Virus record (IMG/VR): IMGVR_UViG_3300044533_000758 | Coordinates: 1 to 28,424 of that record | Reading direction: 5' to 3' (one strand) | DNA length: 28,424 nucleotides | Origin: a virus | In this document: positions 23,818-28,424 of the stretch, piece by piece | Position numbering within the stretch: position 1 is the stretch's first letter | Layout of the letters: every line of letters starts with the position of its first letter | The notes under the pieces: model-generated | The model's input: only the letters and a program-made list of their open reading frames with translations | Database searches by the model: none | Told to the model about the DNA's origin: nothing | Translations under genes and position numbers: made by a program

Positions 23818-24701
23818 AATATTTAGTTACTGGTGGTGCTGGTTTTATTGGATCAAACCTTGTTGATAAGTTAATTAGTCTTGGTCACGAGGTTATTTGT
23901 ATTGATGATGAGTCTGCAGAATGTCATGAGCAGTTCTATTGGAATAATAAAGCACAAAATTATAAGCATGACATTTGTGATTATGACCTAATTGCACCAC
24001 TCTTTAAAGATGTTGACTGCGTATTTCACGTAGCATCTGATGCAAGAATACAGCCAGCAATATTAAATCCAAAAAAATCTATTCAATCAAACGCAGTAGG
24101 AACAGCCAATGTTCTTGAACTCTGTAGGGTTAACAAGGTAGGTAGACTAATCTATTCAAGCACATCCTCTTCTTATGGTAAAAAGGCTTTGCTTCCAAAC
24201 CAAGAAACACAATCCCCTGATCCACTAACCCCATACTCTGCTGCTAAAGTTTTTGGTGAAAACCTTGCAAGAGTTTACTACAACCTTTATGGATTAAAGA
24301 CTATATCCCTTAGATATTTTAATGTTTATGGAGATAGACAACCATTAAAGGGGCAGTATGCACCAGTAATAGGATTATTTTTAAAACAACATCATGAGTC
24401 AAAGCCACTAACAGTAGTTGGCGATGGCTCTCAACGTAGAGATTTTACTCACATATCAGACGTAATAGAAGCAAACATCCTTGCATCTGAGGTTGAAAAT
24501 GGATTTGGTGAAGTGTATAACATTGGGTATGGAAGTAACTACGCTATACTTGATATTGCTAATATGATTTCAAATGATATTAAATTTATACCGCCAAGAA
24601 TTGGTGAGGTGCAAGAAACTCTTGCCTCTAACGCCAAGTTTAAAGATCTAACTGGATGGATACCAAAAGTATCATTAGTAGAGTGGATACAGAATGACTG
24701 A
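23814..24701 (+). CDS. NAD-dependent nucleotide-sugar epimerase/dehydratase (extended SDR)
   Basis: A 295-residue protein with the extended short-chain dehydrogenase layout: GGAGFIGS (7-14) for NAD binding, Asp31 at the end of strand 2, the SSTSSSYG segment (115-122), YSAAK (141-145) with catalytic Tyr and Lys, and RYFNVYGDRQ. It resembles UDP-glucose 4-epimerases and related enzymes that interconvert activated sugars for the neighbouring glycosyltransferases. The ATG at 23814 overlaps the previous stop (ATGA). The exact substrate cannot be told. Confidence 0.85.
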   Translation: MKYLVTGGAGFIGSNLVDKLISLGHEVICIDDESAECHEQFYWNNKAQNYKHDICDYDLIAPLFKDVDCVFHVASDARIQPAILNPKKSIQSNAVGTANVLELCRVNKVGRLIYSSTSSSYGKKALLPNQETQSPDPLTPYSAAKVFGENLARVYYNLYGLKTISLRYFNVYGDRQPLKGQYAPVIGLFLKQHHESKPLTVVGDGSQRRDFTHISDVIEANILASEVENGFGEVYNIGYGSNYAILDIANMISNDIKFIPPRIGEVQETLASNAKFKDLTGWIPKVSLVEWIQND

Positions 24702-25407
24702 AATGATTAAGGCTACTGTTAACGGGGAATTTGAAATAATGTTACCAAAGCATCGTGCAGATAGACCAGAATGGTATCAACCACATGGTTGGGAAAAAAT
24801 TAGATTAAAATCAATGCATGAAAATATTGGTAAAGGCGATGTTGTTTACTATGTTGGAGCAGAAGAAGGAGAGATGCCTGCCCTATGTCAAATGTGGGGA
24901 GCAGAAGTTGTTTTATTTGAACCTAATCCAAAGGTTTGGTCACACTTTCCTTTGCTTTGGAGTGCTAATAATTTAGAAAAACCAATTGCATGTATTCCTG
25001 GGTTTGCATCAGATAAAGATAATAAACTTGCACGTATTTATTATGGCGAGTTTCCACCAGAAGCAGATGCTCCTATTGAGGCTGCTCATGGATTTAAAGA
25101 ACTGCAGTATGAAGCAGATAAATATGGTCAAACAAAAATTGATACGCTTGTATATGAAAAAAGAATGAAGCCGCCTACTGCAATTTCTCTTGATGTTGAG
25201 GGTAGTGAATGGAGGGTCCTAGGAGGGGCTGAAAGGGTCCTTAGAGAGCACAAACCTAAGATTTGGCTATCTGGACACCCAGAATTTATGATGATCTATT
25301 GGAAAGAATATTTGCATGATTTAAGACAGTTTATTAAGGGTATTGGCTACAAAGAAACATTGCTTGACTATCAACATGAAGTACACTTATATTATGAGCG
25401 ATCTTAA
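24694..25407 (+). CDS. FkbM-family methyltransferase
   Basis: A 237-residue protein with VVYYVGAEEGEMPAL (50-64, motif I), FEPNPKVW (75-82) and SLDVEGSEWRVLGGAERVL (165-183), the signature of FkbM methyltransferases, which O-methylate sugars or small molecules. Overlaps the epimerase by 8 bases; the next gene overlaps it by 14. Probably modifies a glycan made by the module; inference from context. Confidence 0.8.
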   Translation: MTEMIKATVNGEFEIMLPKHRADRPEWYQPHGWEKIRLKSMHENIGKGDVVYYVGAEEGEMPALCQMWGAEVVLFEPNPKVWSHFPLLWSANNLEKPIACIPGFASDKDNKLARIYYGEFPPEADAPIEAAHGFKELQYEADKYGQTKIDTLVYEKRMKPPTAISLDVEGSEWRVLGGAERVLREHKPKIWLSGHPEFMMIYWKEYLHDLRQFIKGIGYKETLLDYQHEVHLYYERS

Positions 25408-26248
25408 AGCATATCTTTATTCAGTTAAACAAGAAGATTGTGCTGCTGATAAATGGGATTACGGTTTATTAAAACAATTTTTTAATAAAAATAATATTAA
25501 ACCAGATAAGGTAACAATTTTACCTAACACAGATAGAGCCTTTGTTGTTATTCCTGGACCACAAAATGTAGACTATGAAGATAAAATATCTGAAGAGTTA
25601 AACAAGATAGGTAGAGTAGTTTTGTTTATTACTGGAGATGAAAGTGCTACATTTAAAGTTGATAAGATAAAGCATAAAAATATTGAAATTTGGATTCAAT
25701 ACCCACACAGAAAACATTCACAATATAATAAATTAGCATTGGGTGTGCCAAGAGATTTACACAAAAATTTGCCAAAGTATCAAGATAAGTTATATGATGT
25801 ATTTTTTTCAGGGCAGATAACTCATCAAAGAAGACAAGAACTTGCAACTGTTATGCCTAACATACCCAATTCTTTTTATAATCCAACTACTGGTTTTGCA
25901 GAAGGACTAAAACCAAAACAATACTATGACAAAATGTCTTTATCAAAGATTGTTCCTTGCCCTAGCGGGGCGATGGTCATTGATTCATTTAGATTTTATG
26001 AAGCAATTGAAATGCTTTGCTTGCCAATAGGAGACAAGTTAGACTCAAAAATGCAAAATACAGATTTTTTTAATTTTGTATTTGAAGATAATCATTCAGT
26101 AAAAACTGTTGATAATTGGAATCACTTGGTTGACTTGTTACCTGAACTATTAAATAATTATACATCTGAAATGCATCAGATTGTTTGTTGGTGGATTAAA
26201 TATAAAAGAGATCTTTTTATTAAGTTAATGAGGCAAGTAAATGCATAA
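25394..26248 (+). CDS. exostosin-like glycosyltransferase
   Basis: A 284-residue protein. The C-terminal half (VFFSGQITHQRR at 136-147, SKIVPCPSG at 184-192 and DSFRFYEAIEMLCLPI at 197-212) has the exostosin/GT47-like donor-site layout, in which a conserved DSxRFxExxxxGxxPI segment contacts the sugar nucleotide. The ATG at 25394 is favoured over one 51 bp upstream, which would give a much longer overlap. Likely adds a sugar to the same glycan as its neighbours. Confidence 0.65.
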   Translation: MSDLKAYLYSVKQEDCAADKWDYGLLKQFFNKNNIKPDKVTILPNTDRAFVVIPGPQNVDYEDKISEELNKIGRVVLFITGDESATFKVDKIKHKNIEIWIQYPHRKHSQYNKLALGVPRDLHKNLPKYQDKLYDVFFSGQITHQRRQELATVMPNIPNSFYNPTTGFAEGLKPKQYYDKMSLSKIVPCPSGAMVIDSFRFYEAIEMLCLPIGDKLDSKMQNTDFFNFVFEDNHSVKTVDNWNHLVDLLPELLNNYTSEMHQIVCWWIKYKRDLFIKLMRQVNA

Positions 26249-27002
26249 AAGGGATATAACAATTGTCATGGCTACATCTGTAGTTTTAGATCATCCAAAC
26301 ACAAAAATGATAGATCAAACCATTAGTGATATTCGTGTTCATTTTCCAGACAACGAAATTATTATGCAAATAGATGGTCTTAGAGAAGAACAACAAGATC
26401 GTAAAAAAGATTACGATGAATACAAAAATCGTATTTTATGGAAATGTTTACATGAAGATAAAAACATATTACCTTTTATATTTAAAGAGCATAGCCATCA
26501 AACCAACATGATGCGTCAAACAATCAATGAAATTAAAACACCACTATTACTTTATATTGAAGGAGATGCTCCTTTAACTCCAGACACACCTATAGACTGG
26601 GATAAGTGCTTAGATATGTTTGAATACAATAAAGCAAATACTATTCGTTTTCATTTTGAAGCATTTATACCAAAAGATCACGAACACCTTATGTTTGGTT
26701 TAGAAGATGGGTTTATGAAAACTATACAATGGAGTCAACGACCACATCTAAGTAGAAAACAATATTATAAAGACATTGTGCTTCCAAGATGTAAAGATAA
26801 ATTTTTTATAGAAGATACATTTCATGGAGCAATTCAAGATGATATATCTCCATATGGGGAATTTAATAAAGAAGGTTGGGAAACTCACAAACTTTGGATT
26901 TATCATCCTGAAGGAAACATTAAACGTTCTTATCATTTAGATGGTCGTCAAGGCGGAAGAAAGTATACTTCAGATGATGAAACTTGGGGGTACAAAGAAT
27001 GA
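26241..27002 (+). CDS. GT-A-like glycosyltransferase
   Basis: A 253-residue protein beginning DITIVMATSVVLDHPNTKMI, the start of many family-2-like transferases, and containing TPLLLYIEGDAPL (100-112), where E-G-D stands for the DxD metal motif. The rest has the acceptor region (HFEAFIPKDHEHLMFG) and RSYHLDGRQGGRKY. Overlaps neighbours by 8 and 4 bases. Substrate unknown. Confidence 0.65.
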   Translation: MHKRDITIVMATSVVLDHPNTKMIDQTISDIRVHFPDNEIIMQIDGLREEQQDRKKDYDEYKNRILWKCLHEDKNILPFIFKEHSHQTNMMRQTINEIKTPLLLYIEGDAPLTPDTPIDWDKCLDMFEYNKANTIRFHFEAFIPKDHEHLMFGLEDGFMKTIQWSQRPHLSRKQYYKDIVLPRCKDKFFIEDTFHGAIQDDISPYGEFNKEGWETHKLWIYHPEGNIKRSYHLDGRQGGRKYTSDDETWGYKE

Positions 27003-28036
27003 GACTAGGAATCATAGCAAGATCAGACAACACTGGTCTTGGCAATCAGACTAGAGAGTTAGTTAATATGCTTAATCCTAATAAGATTCTTTTAATTAAC
27101 TCTGCCCCGTTTAATAATAATAAACAAAATCCCGATTGGTATAAAGATTACAACGTTTACTCAACCAAAAACGGTATGCCAACAAGAAAAGAAATTGTTT
27201 GGTTTTTAAAAGATGTTGATGTAGTAATTAGTTGTGAAACCTTTTATCATTTAGACCTTGTAGATCTTGCTAGGCAACAAGGAACAAAGACTATTCTTCA
27301 ATACAACTACGAACTTTTTGGTAACTTAACAAACCCTAACTGGTCATTACCAGATGTATTGCTGTCTCCTAGTCTTTGGAATATAGAGATAGTAAAAGAA
27401 AAGTTTGGCTCTGTGTGTGATGTAATTCACTTGCCACCACCAACAAATGAGTCTTTATTTAATAAAGCAAAAGACAATAATCTTTCAAAAGATCACAACC
27501 GCATACTTCATATTGCTGGTAAAAAGGCTGCAAAAGATAGAAATGGAACTGAAAGTATTTTTGAAATGATCAAGCACTCTAAAGAAGATTACGAATTAGT
27601 AATTAAATCTCAAACCCCACTTAATCCAAACTGTAAAGATTCTAGGGTAAAGATTGAAATAGGTAATCCAGCCAGTAGGGAAGACATGTATGATGGCTTT
27701 GATGCAATGATTCTTCCTAGAAGGTATGCTGGTCTTTGTTTACCTATGAATGAGGCTCTTATGAGTGCCCTGCCAGTTTTTATGACTAATGTATCTCCGA
27801 ATAATAAAATATTGCCTGAAGATTGGTTAGTAGAATCAACAAAGATAGGATCATTTAGAACAAAGTCAATGGTTGATATTTATGATATTGCTCCAGATAA
27901 ATTTGCAAATATAGTTGATGGATATATTAAGAATAATAATAAAAAAGAATTTAAAGAAAAAGCATTATCGATTGGTTTAGAAAACTTTTCTATAGATAAA
28001 TTAAAACAAAAATACTTAGAAATTATAAACAAATAA
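26999..28036 (+). CDS. GT-B glycosyltransferase (family 1/4-like)
   Basis: A 345-residue protein. The N-terminus (MRLGIIARSDNTGLGNQTRE) has the glycine-rich GxGxQ loop of GT4-like transferases, and the C-terminal half has ILHIAGKKAAKDRNGT, RVKIEIGNPASREDMYDGFDAMILPRRYAGLCLPMNEALMSALPVF, i.e. the donor-binding EAL-type region. The ATG at 26999 overlaps the previous stop (ATGA). Last gene of the glycan module; a terminator follows within 10 bp. Confidence 0.75.
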   Translation: MRLGIIARSDNTGLGNQTRELVNMLNPNKILLINSAPFNNNKQNPDWYKDYNVYSTKNGMPTRKEIVWFLKDVDVVISCETFYHLDLVDLARQQGTKTILQYNYELFGNLTNPNWSLPDVLLSPSLWNIEIVKEKFGSVCDVIHLPPPTNESLFNKAKDNNLSKDHNRILHIAGKKAAKDRNGTESIFEMIKHSKEDYELVIKSQTPLNPNCKDSRVKIEIGNPASREDMYDGFDAMILPRRYAGLCLPMNEALMSALPVFMTNVSPNNKILPEDWLVESTKIGSFRTKSMVDIYDIAPDKFANIVDGYIKNNNKKEFKEKALSIGLENFSIDKLKQKYLEIINK

Positions 28037-28070
28037 AAAAGCCAGCCTATCTCTAGACTGGCTATCTTAT
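28035..28070. terminator. hairpin terminator between convergent genes
   Basis: AGCCAG (28040-28045) and CTGGCT (28058-28063) with an inner CTA/TAG pairing. On the minus strand it is followed by TTTTTTATTTG, a strong terminator for the holin-like gene; on the plus strand the tail is weaker. It may act for both. Confidence 0.75.
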
Positions 28071-28080
28071 AGAAGATTAT

Positions 28081-28347
28081 TTACTTCTTTTTAGCAGCCT
28101 TTTTTGCTGGTGCTTTTGCAGCCTTTAAAGCCTTTGCAACCTCAGCAGCATCAGGCAAAATACCAAATGCCTTATCTGCAGGATTGAGCGCTCTCAATGC
28201 AACGGGCGCTATAGCAGCAACAAGTGCAGCCCATAGATCCTTTGGATCTGTTACGCCTGCCATGTATAGTGCAAGACCTGATGCAAGAACTGAGCGACCA
28301 TATGACGCTAGCATTGCCTTTGTCTTATCATTAATTAAGTTATTCAT
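28081..28347 (-). CDS. holin-like membrane protein
   Basis: An 88-residue protein: short N-terminus (MNNLINDKTKAM), two hydrophobic segments (SVLASGLALYMAGV about 18-31 and LWAALVAAIAPVALRAL about 37-53) and an Ala/Lys-rich cytosolic tail (AAKAPAKKAAKKK). This layout and the TDPKDLW...LRxLNPxDKAFG pattern recur in small aquatic-phage proteins called holin-like. The ATG follows AGGAGGAAT, the best ribosome-binding site in the window, which fits high expression late in infection. A longer start 48 bp upstream is less likely. Confidence 0.65.
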   Translation of the reverse strand: MNNLINDKTKAMLASYGRSVLASGLALYMAGVTDPKDLWAALVAAIAPVALRALNPADKAFGILPDAAEVAKALKAAKAPAKKAAKKK

Positions 28348-28355
28348 TATTCCTC

Positions 28356-28424
28356 CTAGGATATAATTTGTGTCATTGTTGTAAAGCCAATCCAAATCCC
28401 AATAATTCCTGCGACTCCCGCAAA
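28356..28424 (-). CDS. 3' end of a membrane-protein gene, cut by window edge
   Basis: In frame from the window edge to a TAG at 28356-28358, the last 22 residues read FAGVAGIIGIWIGFTTMTQI and two more. Gly-rich and hydrophobic, so the C-terminus of a membrane protein, perhaps another lysis or structural gene. Its stop lies 8 nt before the ATG of the holin-like gene, whose ribosome-binding site overlaps it. Confidence 0.55.
   Translation of the reverse strand, partial: FAGVAGIIGIWIGFTTMTQIIS

Overview
The window looks like part of the genome of an AT-rich tailed phage (about one third G+C by eye), most probably infecting an actinobacterium. The phage assignment rests on a block of tail/adhesin genes, a GP88-family gene, a DUF932-type phage/plasmid gene, a lone tRNA-Asp, dozens of 20-150-residue genes packed with TAATG or ATGA overlaps, and a holin-like gene. 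The actinobacterial assignment is inference from the GP88 gene, Crp/GlxR-like operators and many apparently leaderless genes. No terminase, portal, capsid, polymerase, integrase or insertion sequence is visible, so this is only part of a genome.

Layout. (1) 1-512: the end of a 2OG-Fe(II) oxygenase gene cut by the left edge. (2) 525-4387, minus strand: late tail genes (Zn-binding small protein, fibronectin-III/Pro-Phe-repeat protein, tail-fibre-like protein, a GPTG-motif protein, two BppU-like proteins with a 28-residue coupled ORF between them) and a small membrane protein. (3) 4549-5778, minus strand: small genes, three of them possibly leaderless, and a four-gene operon. (4) 5790-6250: a dense divergent control region with Crp-like sites, DnaA boxes and direct repeats; a candidate replication origin or master switch. 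(5) 6252-16876, plus strand: about 37 small presumed early genes in roughly a dozen short operons, each with its own promoter of the form TTGNNN-N17-TANNNT. The operon boundaries reuse the same parts: an end-of-operon hairpin with a conserved loop, the 9-mer AAAACCCGG, then a Crp-like palindrome or a TGTCCG(A/T)TTTGTAC box, then the promoter. (6) 16877-17690: mostly non-coding, rich in AAACCT/AGGTTT repeats, with one consensus promoter. (7) 17691-21322: a methyltransferase plus many tiny genes, many with a -10 box exactly 6 nt before the ATG. (8) 21312-28036: a probable glycan-modification module (DHH-like protein, Stealth-like transferase, CgeB-like glycosyltransferase, NAD-dependent sugar epimerase, FkbM methyltransferase, exostosin-like transferase and two further glycosyltransferases). 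(9) 28081-28424, minus strand: a holin-like gene and the end of a membrane-protein gene cut by the right edge.

How the parts may work together (inference). The Crp-like sites lie at broadly similar distances (about 54-85 bp) upstream of predicted start points, as expected if a host Crp/GlxR-type regulator, or a phage mimic, controls the early operons. The tail block and the glycan module probably serve host recognition and surface or virion glycan modification. The most unusual signals are the repeated boundary architecture of the early region, the covarying end-of-operon hairpin, and the leaderless-gene pattern.
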